64,000 bases of DNA from Chloroflexota bacterium (GCA_003243965.1 QHBO01000016.1:133076-197075); one strand, 5' to 3'. Positions 1 through 8,708 are shown, counted from the stretch's first letter. The notes: generated from the sequence alone by a model not told the origin. Numbers and translations: made by a program.

Positions 1-803
1 GCCTCCGCGAGCTCGAGCCGCGGCGTCACGCCCACGCCCGCCACCACCATGTCGGCGGCCAGGAGCTCCGTGTCGAGCCACACGCCGCGGACGGTCAACG
101 CGCTGGCCCGCGCACGGAACCGAACCTCGACGCCGACCGCCTGGAGCGCGGCCCGGGCCCAGTCGCTCAGCGGCGTACCCAGCGCGCCGCCCCACAGGGC
201 ATCGCCGCCCTCCAACAGGGTGACCTGCAGCCCGAGCGAGGCGAGGGAGCCCGCAGTCTCCACCCCGATGAAGCCGCCGCCGATGATCGCCACCGAGCGC
301 TCGGCGACCGAAGGCCCCGCGGTCGCGCCTTCGGGACCAGTTGCGGCTCCGGCACCGGTGGCGGCTGCGCGAATGCGCTCGGCGTCGGCCAGCGTGCGCA
401 GCAGGTGCGCACGCTCGAAGCCGGGGATCGGCAGGAGGCGCGGGGCGGCGCCGGTCGCCAGCAGGCATCGGTCGAAACGGAGGCGCGTTCCGTCCTCCAG
501 CTCCGCAAGTCGGGCCTGCGGATCGAGCCGCATGACGCGGGCGGAGGCCAGCAGTCCCACCCTGTTCCGGGCGTACCACTCGTGCGGCTCCGCGGCGATC
601 AGATCAGGATCGACCTCGCCCCGAAGCAGCTCCTTGGTGAGCGGCGGCCGGTTGTACGGGATGCCCGGCTCCTCGCCGACCAGCAGGATCGAGCCGGCGA
701 AGCCCCGCCGGCGCAGCGTCCGCGCGCAGCGGACCGATGCGACTCCCCCACCCACGAGCAGCACGTCAACCGATCGGGTTGCAGCGCTCCGCATCGGTCG
801 CAT
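1..803 (-). CDS. FAD-dependent NAD(P)H oxidoreductase (ferredoxin reductase-like), 3' part cut by window edge
   Basis: This is the N-terminal ~267 residues of a pyridine nucleotide-disulphide oxidoreductase of the rubredoxin/ferredoxin-NAD reductase type; the gene runs off the left edge. A first Rossmann motif (VLLVGGGVAS) near residue 15 would bind FAD, followed by the family signature YNRPPLTKELLRGE, an ATGAAPR turn, and a second dinucleotide-binding motif (VAIIGGGFIGVE) near residue 175 for NAD(P)H. By family it passes electrons from NAD(P)H through FAD to a small redox protein. The start at 803 is chosen because TAGCAT lies exactly 7 nt upstream (811-816), the leaderless pattern seen elsewhere here; ATG at 812 is in frame and possible. 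The partner ferredoxin is not visible. Confidence 0.85.
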   Translation of the reverse strand, partial: MRPMRSAATRSVDVLLVGGGVASVRCARTLRRRGFAGSILLVGEEPGIPYNRPPLTKELLRGEVDPDLIAAEPHEWYARNRVGLLASARVMRLDPQARLAELEDGTRLRFDRCLLATGAAPRLLPIPGFERAHLLRTLADAERIRAAATGAGAATGPEGATAGPSVAERSVAIIGGGFIGVETAGSLASLGLQVTLLEGGDALWGGALGTPLSDWARAALQAVGVEVRFRARASALTVRGVWLDTELLAADMVVAGVGVTPRLELAE

Positions 804-827
804 CGGTCTCATGCTACCGGCGATGCG

Positions 828-857
828 TTGACAGGCGGCCGATGGCATCGGTACCGT
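828..857 (+). promoter_or_regulatory. putative promoter, TTGACA-N18-TACCGT
   Basis: TTGACA at 828-833 is a perfect -35 box and TACCGT at 852-857 fits the TANNNT -10 pattern with an 18-nt spacer. It faces the small ORF at 912 and rsgA. Inferred from sequence only. Confidence 0.45.
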
Positions 858-911
858 GCGCCGGACGGCAGAGCGAGCCGCAGAATTCCTCAGGCGAGAG
901 GAGGGAGTGCC

Positions 912-968
912 ATGACCACCGTTGTCACCTCGCGCCCCCGCCTGCACGGAGACGGCATTCGGCCCTGA
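912..968 (+). CDS. putative leader peptide, 18 aa
   Basis: An 18-residue ORF (MTTVVTSRPRLHGDGIRP) begins 7 nt after a perfect AGGAGG at 899-904, a stronger ribosome-binding site than most genes here have. A promoter-like pair lies just upstream and rsgA starts 122 bp downstream. The RLHxD..R spacing loosely recalls the short leader peptides found before sulfur-metabolism genes in actinobacteria, but rsgA is not such a gene. It could be an attenuator leader or chance. No function is claimed. Confidence 0.35.
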   Translation: MTTVVTSRPRLHGDGIRP

Positions 969-1089
969 CCGGCCGTTCAGTTGCCTCTCGCGCGTCGTCG
1001 GGTGCGCTCCACTCACCGACGACCATGACCCCCACCGATGTTTCGCGGGCGTGCCCCACACGACATCGGTCCCACGTGGAGACCCGACC

Positions 1090-2127
1090 GTGCTGACCAA
1101 GCCCAAGACCCTCGCGGGCGCCAACCTGTCCGGTATCGTGCTGCGCGCGCGATCCGGCTTCTACACCGTCCAGACCGATGACGGCCTCGTCGAGTGCCGG
1201 CTTCGCGGCATCCTCAAGAAGGAGCGCCAGGGCTCCGACATCGCGGTCATCGGCGATCGGGTGGGACTCGTCCGGATCGACGAGGCGAGCGGCGTGATCG
1301 AGTCCATCGAGCAGCGACGGAGCCGGTTCAGCCGCAAGCAGCCGGGCCCCCGCGGCACCTGGCGCGAGGATGTCCTGGTCGCCAACCTGGACCAGGCGCT
1401 GGTGGTCTTCGCCTGCGCCGATCCGATGCCGCACCTCCGCATGCTGGACCGCCTGCTGGTGGTCGCCGAGTACAACGACGTCGAGGCTGTGATCGTCGTC
1501 AACAAGCTCGACCTGTGCGGGCCGGGCGCGGCCGAAGCGACCTTTGGCGGCTACCGCCGAATCGGCTACCCCGTCGAGTACATCAGCGCGCGGCAGGGAG
1601 TCGGGGTGGAGGAGCTGCGGCGCCGGCTGGAGGGCAGGGTGAGCGTGGTGGTCGGCCCGTCCGGTGTCGGCAAATCGACGCTCCTCAACGCGATCCAGCC
1701 GGGGCTGCGACTCGACACCGGCTTCGTCAGCGACGCATTGCACAAGGGACGGCACACCACGACAACCTCCGAGCTGCATCCGCTCGAGGCGCGCGGGGAG
1801 GCTTCGGCGGTCGCGGATGGGACACGTCCAGGGGAGGCGAGCGGCCGTGACGATGACGCCGGCGGGAGCGCGGGTGAGGGAGCGCGCCAAGCGAGGGGCT
1901 ACATCGCCGATACCCCAGGACTGCGCGAGCTCGGGCTGTTCCGGATCCCCGATTCCGAGCTGGCATCCTGCTTCCGTGAGATGCGCCCGTACCTCGGCTC
2001 CTGCGGCTTCAACGACTGCGCGCACCTCAACGAGCCCCGCTGCGCGGTGCGGGCAGCGGTCGCCGAGGGAGCCGTTCCGGCGGAACGCTTCGAGAGCTAT
2101 CGGCGGCTGCGGACCGGCGAGGCATGA
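1090..2127 (+). CDS. rsgA: ribosome small subunit-dependent GTPase A
   Basis: RsgA is a circularly permuted GTPase that helps mature the 30S subunit. The permuted motif order is visible: G4 NKLD near residue 138, the P-loop GPSGVGKST near residue 189 and G3 DTPGL near residue 274. An N-terminal OB-fold region precedes it, and a Cys/His zinc cluster (CGFNDCAH) lies near the C terminus. The GTG at 1090 is chosen because GGAGA lies 8 nt upstream and the protein then begins at the usual OB fold; the frame is open further upstream. At 345 aa it is slightly long because about 37 low-complexity residues rich in Gly, Ala, Asp and Arg (about 233-270) are inserted after the GRHTTTTSELHPL switch segment, directly before G3. 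Confidence 0.95.
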   Translation: MLTKPKTLAGANLSGIVLRARSGFYTVQTDDGLVECRLRGILKKERQGSDIAVIGDRVGLVRIDEASGVIESIEQRRSRFSRKQPGPRGTWREDVLVANLDQALVVFACADPMPHLRMLDRLLVVAEYNDVEAVIVVNKLDLCGPGAAEATFGGYRRIGYPVEYISARQGVGVEELRRRLEGRVSVVVGPSGVGKSTLLNAIQPGLRLDTGFVSDALHKGRHTTTTSELHPLEARGEASAVADGTRPGEASGRDDDAGGSAGEGARQARGYIADTPGLRELGLFRIPDSELASCFREMRPYLGSCGFNDCAHLNEPRCAVRAAVAEGAVPAERFESYRRLRTGEA

Positions 2128-2208
2128 GCCATTCAGCTTCAGGATCAGCGGGCCTCGCGAGGGTGGGTCGGTCCCGCGGCGGCATGGACGCTGACTCGGG
2201 GGCCGCGC

Positions 2209-2214
2209 TAGAAT
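2209..2214 (+). promoter_or_regulatory. -10 box of tRNA-Gly gene
   Basis: TAGAAT ends 10 nt before the mature tRNA 5' end. No convincing -35 box is seen. Confidence 0.4.
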
Positions 2215-2224
2215 CGGGCACCGC

Positions 2225-2300
2225 GCGGGAGTAGCTCAGCTGGCAGAGCGCCACCTTCCCAAGGTGGATGTCGCGGGTTCGAATCCCGTCTCCCGCTCCA
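2225..2300 (+). tRNA. tRNA-Gly (anticodon CCC)
   Basis: Full cloverleaf: acceptor GCGGGAG/CTCCCGC, D-arm GCTC..GAGC, anticodon stem CCACC/GGTGG around loop TTCCCAA, T-arm GCGGG-TTCGAAT-CCCGT, and an encoded CCA end. The anticodon is CCC, reading GGG codons. Confidence 0.97.
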
Positions 2301-2331
2301 CGCCTCTACACCGCGCACCCCGCCAACGACC

Positions 2332-2961
2332 TCAGCGCGCCCGGAGCGCGGCGCGTGCCGGTGCCCCATCGGCCCCCACGACGCGCAGCGGGAGGCAGAC
2401 CAGCTCGTACGGCCCGGGCGGGACACTGCGCAGGTCGAGCCCCTCCAGGATCACGATGCCGGCGGCGAGGAGCTCGACGTGCGTCGGTTCCGGCGCACCC
2501 TCCGGCGCGATCGACAGGTAGTCGATCCCCACCAGCCGCACACCTCGGCCAACCAGCGTCGCGGCGGCGGCGCCATCGAGACCGATGAAGTCGGCCGAGA
2601 ATGCGGAGCGCTCCCAGAGGTCTGAGTTCCGCGTCCTGAAGATAAGCCGCGTCTCCCCGTCGGGGATTCCCAGTCGGTGGAGCGCGGCGGCGTCGATCGG
2701 TCCGCGGAGCGAGCGGGCGTCGACCACGTACGCCGGCCCGATCAGCGCGTCCAGCGGCAGCGCGTCGACGCCGGGACCAGCGGGGATGAAGTGCGCCGGC
2801 GCATCGACGTGCGTGCCGGTGTGGGAGCTCATCTCGAGGCGCGAGACATTGGCATTCGCGCCGTCCGCGATCGACGACGCGAGCGCGATGTGGACCGGCG
2901 GATCGCCCGGATAGGTGGGCATCCCCTCGCGGATCGGGACGCTGACGTCGATCCAGTCCAC
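2332..2961 (-). CDS. cyclase family protein (kynurenine formamidase-like metal hydrolase)
   Basis: A ~209-residue member of the cyclase/KynB family, metal-dependent amide or ester hydrolases. The signature HTGTHVDAPAHF holds the expected metal-binding histidines and aspartate, and the N terminus reads IDVSVPIREGMPTYPGDPP as in family members. The GTG at 2961 matches family start positions; GTG at 2979 is an alternative. No Shine-Dalgarno is visible. It is divergent from the ornithine cyclodeaminase homologue at 2983 with almost no intergenic space, so a shared bidirectional promoter is likely. The neighbourhood suggests amino-acid breakdown, but kynurenine as the substrate is not shown. Confidence 0.82.
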   Translation of the reverse strand: MDWIDVSVPIREGMPTYPGDPPVHIALASSIADGANANVSRLEMSSHTGTHVDAPAHFIPAGPGVDALPLDALIGPAYVVDARSLRGPIDAAALHRLGIPDGETRLIFRTRNSDLWERSAFSADFIGLDGAAAATLVGRGVRLVGIDYLSIAPEGAPEPTHVELLAAGIVILEGLDLRSVPPGPYELVCLPLRVVGADGAPARAALRAR

Positions 2962-2982
2962 GGCGGTGCATGATGCCACCTG

Positions 2983-3963
2983 ATGGATGATCGCGAGCTG
3001 CTCGTCATTGGCGCAGCGGAGGTTCGGCAGCTGCTGCCGATGGACCGATGCATCGACCTCATGGAACAGGTGCTGGGCGCGCTCGCGCGCGCACAGGCGG
3101 TCAATCCGCTCCGCACGGTGCTGGCGCTCCGGCAACCGGGCACCGCGTTCGCGGTGATGCCCGCCGCCGTGTCGGAGCCTGCGGTCTTCGGCGTCAAGGC
3201 GATCTCCGTCTTCCCGGGAAACCGCGCGCTTGGGATCGAGTCGCACCAGGGCATGGTGCTGCTGTTCGAGGGCGAGACGGGAGCGCCGGTGGCGGTCGTC
3301 GACGCCGGCGCGATCACCGAGACCCGGACAGCGGCGGTGAGCGCCGTTGCCACCCGACTGCTGGCACGGTCGGATGCGGGGGACCTCGCCATCCTGGGGT
3401 CCGGGACCCAGGCGCGCAGCCATCTGGAGGCCATGGCCGCGGTTCGCACCCTGCGACGTGTCCGCGCCTGGAGCCCGAATGCCGAGCGGCTGGCAGCATT
3501 CGTGGCCACGGCGTCGGAGGGCGGGGGCATCGCCGTCGAGGCGGCGGCCTCCGCACGGGACGCCGTGGAGGGAGCGGATCTGGTCTGCACGGTGACCGCC
3601 TCCCGTGAGCCGGTGCTCGAGGGGGCGTGGCTCAGGCCCGGGGTGCACGTCAACGCCGTCGGGGCCAGCGTGCCGACCGCCCGGGAGCTGGACAGCGAGG
3701 CCGTGCGCCGCTCGCGGCTCTTCGTCGACCGCCGGGAATCTGCCGCCGCTGAGGCCGGGGACTATCTGGTCCCCCTGCGAGCGAGTGCCATCGGACAGGA
3801 TCACATCGTCGGCGAGATCGGGGAGGTGCTGGTCGGCGCCATCGGCGGCCGGCGAGCTGATGACGAGGTGACCGTCTTCAAGTCGCTCGGGCTGGCGGTC
3901 GAAGACGTGGTCGCCGCAGCCGAGGTCGTGCGTGCTGCACGCGCGACCAAAGTGCCGAGGTAG
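2983..3963 (+). CDS. ornithine cyclodeaminase / mu-crystallin family protein
   Basis: This 326-aa protein has the full OCD/mu-crystallin architecture: an N-terminal dimer region with the conserved FGVKAISVFPGN segment (its lysine is a usual active-site residue), the TETRTAAVSAVAT motif, and a Rossmann motif ILGSGTQARSH near residue 140 for NAD(P). Members deaminate ornithine to proline or reduce/oxidise imines and alanine; sequence alone does not tell which. It diverges from the cyclase gene. CATGAT lies 8 nt before the ATG and there is no Shine-Dalgarno, so the start is probably leaderless. Confidence 0.88.
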   Translation: MDDRELLVIGAAEVRQLLPMDRCIDLMEQVLGALARAQAVNPLRTVLALRQPGTAFAVMPAAVSEPAVFGVKAISVFPGNRALGIESHQGMVLLFEGETGAPVAVVDAGAITETRTAAVSAVATRLLARSDAGDLAILGSGTQARSHLEAMAAVRTLRRVRAWSPNAERLAAFVATASEGGGIAVEAAASARDAVEGADLVCTVTASREPVLEGAWLRPGVHVNAVGASVPTARELDSEAVRRSRLFVDRRESAAAEAGDYLVPLRASAIGQDHIVGEIGEVLVGAIGGRRADDEVTVFKSLGLAVEDVVAAAEVVRAARATKVPR

Positions 3964-4176
3964 ACGTCCGAGTCGACGTCCTGCGCGCCCGCGCGACCAA
4001 GCGACCGACATCGGCCGCTGATGCGGCTCGGCCGGATCGGCCATCCATCGGTACCAGGTCGTTGCGCCATCGGAGTTGGTAGGATCTGGTCGAGATTCTG
4101 CCCCGCCACCTACTGACCGGGTGCCCGCTCGACTTCAGTGCGCCCGGTGTCGCCACGAAGGAGACCGCTGACCTCG

Positions 4177-5766
4177 ATGAGTACGCTCGCCGACGCTCGC
4201 CGCGCCAAGGGACCGATGGGCCCCCACGGAACCCGACTCCCCGCCGCCCGCAGCGTCCGCTACAACCCAGCGCCATCGGAGCTGCAGGAGCTGACCAGCC
4301 GGATGCCGCAGGCCCGGCACACCAGCTTCGGCAACTACAACGTGCAGACCCGGGTCACCAGCCGCTCCAAGGGCTCGACGTATCTGGTCACCGACGACCC
4401 GTCGCTGACCACCGGCCAGGCGATCAGCCGCATGGAGGGCGAGCGGGCAGCCCATCTCCAGGACGAGTACATCGCCACCCGTCCGATGCTCGTCATCGAC
4501 GGTTACATCGGCAACGAGCCCGAGCATCGCGCCCGGGCTCGACTCTATATCGAGGAATCCAACGCGAATATCGCCGGCATGCAGGCCCAGCTGTATTTCC
4601 CTCCCGACGCCCCGGCCGACGAGTGGGAGCCCGAGCTGGTGATGATCTATACCCCCAATCTGCCGATGCCGGACTACCCGAGCGATCGGCTGATCGCCGT
4701 CGACCTGGAGGCTGGCGTGACCCGCGTCTTCAACTCCGATTACTTCGGGGAGTCGAAGAAGGGCGGCCTCCGCATGTGGAACGACCGGGTCTTCACCGCC
4801 GGCGGCCTTGCGATGCATGCCGGCTGCAAGGTGATTCCCACCGCCGATGGCGAGAAGACGGTGCTGATCATCGGGCTATCAGGCACTGGGAAGACGACGA
4901 CCACGTTTACGCGCCAGAACGACAGCCAGCCGGTGCAGGACGACTTCGTAGGACTGTTGCCGCAAGGCAAGGTGGTGGGGACGGAGAATGGCTGCTTCGC
5001 GAAGACCTTCGGGCTCGACGCGCGGCACGAGCCGGCGATCCATGGCGCCGTCACCAAGCCGGACGCGTACCTGGAGAATGTCTCCCAGGCCGAGGTGAAC
5101 GGGCCGGTCGACTTCTTCGACACCTCGTACACGCAGAACGGCCGGGCCACCTTCCCAATGTCGTCGCTGGGCATCTGGCGCGACCCGCGCGAGATCGGTC
5201 CGGTCGACTACCTGCTGATCCTCAACCGCAACGACAACATCATCCCGGTCGTCGCTCGCCTGACCGGCCCACAGGCGGCCGCCTACTTCATGCTGGGCGA
5301 GACGCAGGGCACCAGCGCCGGCGGCGCCTCCGAGGAGGGCCGCGCGCTGCGCGTCCCGGGGACGAACCCCTTCTTCCCGCTTCGCGACGAGATGCAGGGC
5401 AACCGATTCCTGGAGCTGCTCGAGACGCGGCCGTTCGAGGTCTACCTGCTGAACACCGGGCGCGTCGGCGGCGCGACCGGCTCCCCGGAATCGATCAAGG
5501 TCGAGATCGAGGACAGCGGCGCGGCCGTCAAGGCCATCGCCGAACGGTCGATTAGCTGGGAGAGCGACCCGGACTTCGGGTACGAGGTCGCCTCCGCGCT
5601 GCCCGGGATCAACGACCCGGAGCTGCTCCAGCCGCGCCGGCTCTACGAGCGCACCGGCCGCGCCGACGAGTATCGAGCATGGGTCGCGCGGTTCAAGCGG
5701 GAGCGCGTCGAGTTCCTGGAGGGCTACCCGGGCCTGGAACCGGCAATCATCGACGCCGTGCGCTGA
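4177..5766 (+). CDS. pckA: phosphoenolpyruvate carboxykinase (ATP)
   Basis: Catalyses oxaloacetate + ATP to phosphoenolpyruvate + CO2 + ADP in gluconeogenesis. The kinase P-loop IIGLSGTGKTTTT sits near residue 230, followed by the acidic DDF segment, the ENGCFAKT strand and the FMLGETQGTSAGG region that corresponds to the nucleotide-binding loop of ATP-type enzymes. The 529-aa length is usual. The ATG at 4177 has AAGGAGA 12 nt upstream; an in-frame ATG at 4138 lies before that site and is rejected. The sequence departs from the common E. coli-like form around the P-loop, suggesting a divergent subfamily. The gene stands alone between OCD and the convergent OsmC gene. Confidence 0.93.
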   Translation: MSTLADARRAKGPMGPHGTRLPAARSVRYNPAPSELQELTSRMPQARHTSFGNYNVQTRVTSRSKGSTYLVTDDPSLTTGQAISRMEGERAAHLQDEYIATRPMLVIDGYIGNEPEHRARARLYIEESNANIAGMQAQLYFPPDAPADEWEPELVMIYTPNLPMPDYPSDRLIAVDLEAGVTRVFNSDYFGESKKGGLRMWNDRVFTAGGLAMHAGCKVIPTADGEKTVLIIGLSGTGKTTTTFTRQNDSQPVQDDFVGLLPQGKVVGTENGCFAKTFGLDARHEPAIHGAVTKPDAYLENVSQAEVNGPVDFFDTSYTQNGRATFPMSSLGIWRDPREIGPVDYLLILNRNDNIIPVVARLTGPQAAAYFMLGETQGTSAGGASEEGRALRVPGTNPFFPLRDEMQGNRFLELLETRPFEVYLLNTGRVGGATGSPESIKVEIEDSGAAVKAIAERSISWESDPDFGYEVASALPGINDPELLQPRRLYERTGRADEYRAWVARFKRERVEFLEGYPGLEPAIIDAVR

Positions 5767-5879
5767 ACCCCGGGTCGGAGCCACGCCCGTCTGCGCGGCT
5801 CACGGGAATCGGGCACCCGAAAGACCCCCGGCGAGCGACTCCGCCGCGGCGTGCGCATCTCCCGAGACACCGCGACGGC

Positions 5880-6323
5880 CTACTGCTCGTAGGTGACATC
5901 CACCGAGAGCTGAACGTTGCCGCGCAGCGCACGCGAGATCGGGCAGTTCTCTTTGGCATCTTCGGCAGCGGTTCGGAACGCCTCTTCCGATGTCCCGGGG
6001 ACGCGGCCCAACAGGGTGAGCGCGGACGAGACCACGGTCCACCCTGCCTCCAGCTCGTCGAAGGTGACCTGCGCCTCCACGTGGAGATGATCGGGGGGCG
6101 TGCCGGCGCGGCTCAGGCTGGCCGTCAGCGCCATGGCGAAGCACGAGGCGTGCGCCGCGGCGAGGAGCTCCTCAGGTGAGGTTCGGCCGTCGGGCGATTC
6201 GGTGCGTGATCCCCAGCTGACGGGGAGGTCGGAGAAGGTCCCGCTGCTCCCCGAGGTGACGGTCCCACCCCCGGTTGCCAGATCCCCGTTCCAGGTGACG
6301 GTGGCGGTGCGGACGGCTGCCAT
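5880..6323 (-). CDS. OsmC/Ohr family peroxiredoxin-like protein
   Basis: A 147-aa OsmC-type protein, a thiol peroxidase family that reduces organic hydroperoxides. Both expected redox cysteines are present, in HASCFAMAL near residue 60 and KENCPISRAL near residue 126. The ATG at 6323 has AAGGA 9 nt upstream; the ATG at 6329 would leave only 3 nt. Divergent from the GNAT gene at 6388 over 64 bp, so the promoters are probably shared. OsmC and Ohr subtypes are not separated here. Confidence 0.88.
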   Translation of the reverse strand: MAAVRTATVTWNGDLATGGGTVTSGSSGTFSDLPVSWGSRTESPDGRTSPEELLAAAHASCFAMALTASLSRAGTPPDHLHVEAQVTFDELEAGWTVVSSALTLLGRVPGTSEEAFRTAAEDAKENCPISRALRGNVQLSVDVTYEQ

Positions 6324-6387
6324 GCGCATCGGTCCTTTCTGTATTCTGCGGACCCCGAGCGTACCTCAGTCGCAGAAGGACTGACCG

Positions 6388-6993
6388 ATGAGCCCGAGCG
6401 AGCCGGAATCGCAGGACAGCCTCCCGCTGCCAACGCTGCGTGGCACGCAGGTCTACCTGCGGCCGGCGGAACGCGGCGACATCGACGCGTTCGTGCGTTG
6501 GTTCGCCGATGCCGAGGTGACGCAGTTCCTGGCGACCATCGCCCCGTTCAGCGCCGCCATGGAGGAGCGCTGGTTCGAACAGATGCTCGAGGCGCAGGGC
6601 AAGCGCAGCTTCCACTTCGTGATCTGCCTGCGGAGCGACGACCGTGCGATCGGGACGGTCGGCTTCCACGAGGTGGACTTCGAGAACGGCAATGCGGCGT
6701 TCGGCATCAGCATCGGCGAGAAGGACGCGTGGAACCACGGCCATGGCACCGACGCGCTGAACACGATCTGCGACTTCGGCTTCGGTACGCTGCGGCTCGA
6801 GCGGATCTGGCTGGACGTGTACGCGGGCAACGCTCGCGCCCGGCGATCGTATGAGAAGGCGGGATTCTCGCAGGAAGGGACCCTGCGCGCGGCGCACTTC
6901 ATGCGCGGCGAGTTCGTCGACGTGTTGCGCATGTCGCTCCTGCGCGACGAGTGGAAGGCGCTCCCGCGCCCGAAGAGCTGGGAGCTGCCCTAG
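6388..6993 (+). CDS. GNAT family N-acetyltransferase (RimJ/RimL type)
   Basis: A 201-aa acetyltransferase of the ribosomal-protein/small-molecule RimJ-RimL branch. The N-terminal strand reads VYLRPAERGDI, the acetyl-CoA loop region GEKDAWNHGHGTDA lies near residue 112, and the family C-terminal motif NARARRSYEKAGF near residue 150. AGAAGGA lies 7 nt before the ATG. The His-Gly-His-Gly loop replaces the more common Q/RxxGxG/A. The acceptor substrate is unknown. Confidence 0.85.
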   Translation: MSPSEPESQDSLPLPTLRGTQVYLRPAERGDIDAFVRWFADAEVTQFLATIAPFSAAMEERWFEQMLEAQGKRSFHFVICLRSDDRAIGTVGFHEVDFENGNAAFGISIGEKDAWNHGHGTDALNTICDFGFGTLRLERIWLDVYAGNARARRSYEKAGFSQEGTLRAAHFMRGEFVDVLRMSLLRDEWKALPRPKSWELP

Positions 6994-7066
6994 CCAGATC
7001 GTCGCTTTGCCGCCAACCTTCGGGCCGGCGTGTCCGCCAATGCGCCGAGGGGGTCATCCGCTCGGC

Positions 7067-7072
7067 TACGAT
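7067..7072 (+). promoter_or_regulatory. -10 box for leaderless galT
   Basis: TACGAT lies exactly 6 nt before the GTG at 7079, so transcription would begin at about the first base of the start codon. The same geometry recurs at other genes in the window. Confidence 0.5.
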
Positions 7073-7078
7073 GCCGGC

Positions 7079-8056
7079 GTGTTCGAGCTTCGTCGCGATC
7101 CCGTCACCGGCTGGTGGTCGGCGATCGTGACCGACCGAGGCTTCGAGCACAGCTCGTTCGCCGTGCAGGCCGCCCCGGTCGAGGGGACCCACTGCCGGCA
7201 CTGCGACGAGGACACCGACGCCGGGGAGGACCATGTCCGACGTGTCACGCTGCGGAGCGATGCATTCCACCGCATCGACTCGTCCAAGGAGACCGCGGCG
7301 CAGCTGTCGATCAGCGAGGTGGAGACTTCCAGCGGCTCGTGGGACATCCTGGTGGCGCCACGTGACCACCACGAGCGTCTGGCCGACGCGCGCCCGCAGC
7401 TCGCGGAGCGACTGTTGCGCTCGATGCGCGACGCGATGCGGGAGCTCGGCAGCCGCGCCGCCCCACCCGATGATCCGATCTACGTGCAGGCCGTGCAGAG
7501 CTACGGACGCCAGGCGGGATCGCGAAGCCAGCACCTCAACATCGAGCTGTACGCCATCCCGCAGGTGCCTCACCGCGTGGCCGAAGAGATCGGCGGCGGC
7601 GCGCGGCACACGATCAAGAGCCGCAACTGCGTGTGGTGCGGGCTGATGGCCACCGAGGAGGAGCTCGGGGAGCGGCTCGTGCTGGCCGACGAGCGCTTCG
7701 TCGTTTTTGCGCCGGCCGCCAGCCGATCCGCGTTCGAGCTGATGGTCGTGCCGCGCCAGCATGCTGCGGACTTCACCGCCGTCGACGACGAGGCGATCGC
7801 CGCCTGCCGGGCGACCCTGCAACGGGCGCTGGCCGCGCTCGACGCGCTGGGAGACCCACCCTACAACCTCTTCCTGCACACCGCGCCGGCCGGCGAGCGG
7901 CTCGACCAGACGTTCCACTGGCACTGGGAGCTCCATCCTCGGCTGCGGGTCATCGCGGGGCTGGAGCGCGCCACCGCGTTGGCGGTCAACCCGGCCGCGC
8001 CGGAGTACGCCGCCGAGGTCCTGCGCCAGCACCTCCATCGGTCTGTGGTCGTCTGA
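7079..8056 (+). CDS. galT: galactose-1-phosphate uridylyltransferase
   Basis: A 325-aa HIT-superfamily nucleotidyltransferase. The N terminus FELRRDPVTGWW is typical of GalT, two Cys pairs (CRHC near residue 42, CVWC near 185) match the zinc sites, and the catalytic triad region appears as HWHWELHP near residue 283, with the nucleophilic histidine in the HxH. It transfers UMP between UDP-glucose and galactose-1-phosphate. The GTG at 7079 is preferred to ATG 7040 because neither has a Shine-Dalgarno and a TACGAT box sits 6 nt upstream. No other Leloir genes are adjacent, so the exact sugar phosphate is open. Confidence 0.87.
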   Translation: MFELRRDPVTGWWSAIVTDRGFEHSSFAVQAAPVEGTHCRHCDEDTDAGEDHVRRVTLRSDAFHRIDSSKETAAQLSISEVETSSGSWDILVAPRDHHERLADARPQLAERLLRSMRDAMRELGSRAAPPDDPIYVQAVQSYGRQAGSRSQHLNIELYAIPQVPHRVAEEIGGGARHTIKSRNCVWCGLMATEEELGERLVLADERFVVFAPAASRSAFELMVVPRQHAADFTAVDDEAIAACRATLQRALAALDALGDPPYNLFLHTAPAGERLDQTFHWHWELHPRLRVIAGLERATALAVNPAAPEYAAEVLRQHLHRSVVV

Positions 8057-8114
8057 GGGTGGAGGCGTAACAGGTGTCCGGGGTGCTGCGTCACAGGGAA
8101 ACGCGAACCCGACC

Positions 8115-8708
8115 ATGTCGGCGGAGGACGAGGTGCAGTCAGTGGCCTTCCTGCAGCGCATGCCGGTGGAGTCTCCATCGGTGAGCGCGCACGCCTCGGC
8201 CAACGAGCGGGAAGCCGCGTTCGATCGGCTCTTCGAAGAGTTCGCTTCTCCGATCTACAACTACGCGCTGCGTATGGTCGGGGACCCGGACCGTGCCGCC
8301 GACGTCGCCCAGGACACGTTCATCAAAGCCTACCGAAAGTTCGACACGCTGACCGATGAGACCTCGGTCCGCTCGTGGATCTATCGGATCGCGACCAACA
8401 CCGCCATCGACCAGATGCGCCGCGGCCGCCACACGGTCCCCCTCGACGAGACCCACGACCAACCCGATTCCCGACCCGGCCCCGAGGCACAGGCGATCGG
8501 CCGCACGCTCGATGGTCGCATCCAGCGCGCTCTGCTGCAGCTGCGGCCGAACCATCGGCAGGCGCTGCTGCTGAGCGACGTCGAGGACATGAGCGAGCGC
8601 CAGATCGGTGAGCTGCTGGGAATGAGCTACGGCGCGGTGCGCACGCTTCTCTGCCGTGCACGCGGCGAGATGCGGCGACACCTCGGCGCGGAAGGACTGA
8701 CCCGATGA
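8115..8708 (+). CDS. RNA polymerase ECF sigma factor
   Basis: A 197-aa extracytoplasmic-function sigma factor. Region 2 is clear (FASPIYNYALRMVGDPDRAADVAQ, then the -10 recognition part AYRKFDTLTDE and RSWIYRIATNTAIDQMRR), and region 4 ends with the helix-turn-helix around SERQIGELLGMSYGAVRTLLCRAR. The ATG at 8115 gives a normal N terminus. Its stop overlaps the start of the next gene (ATGA), a zinc-finger anti-sigma factor, so the two are translationally coupled and form a sigma/anti-sigma module. Confidence 0.93.
   Translation: MSAEDEVQSVAFLQRMPVESPSVSAHASANEREAAFDRLFEEFASPIYNYALRMVGDPDRAADVAQDTFIKAYRKFDTLTDETSVRSWIYRIATNTAIDQMRRGRHTVPLDETHDQPDSRPGPEAQAIGRTLDGRIQRALLQLRPNHRQALLLSDVEDMSERQIGELLGMSYGAVRTLLCRARGEMRRHLGAEGLTR

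Noticed and set aside
925-2025. Long open frame antisense to rsgA
   Set aside because: A shadow frame typical of high-GC DNA; low-complexity translation without motifs, opposite a well-supported gene.
2332-4044. 570-codon frame extending the cyclase gene across the ornithine cyclodeaminase homologue
   Set aside because: Beyond about residue 355 from its left end it is only the antisense shadow of the gene at 2983; family homology starts at the GTG near 2961.
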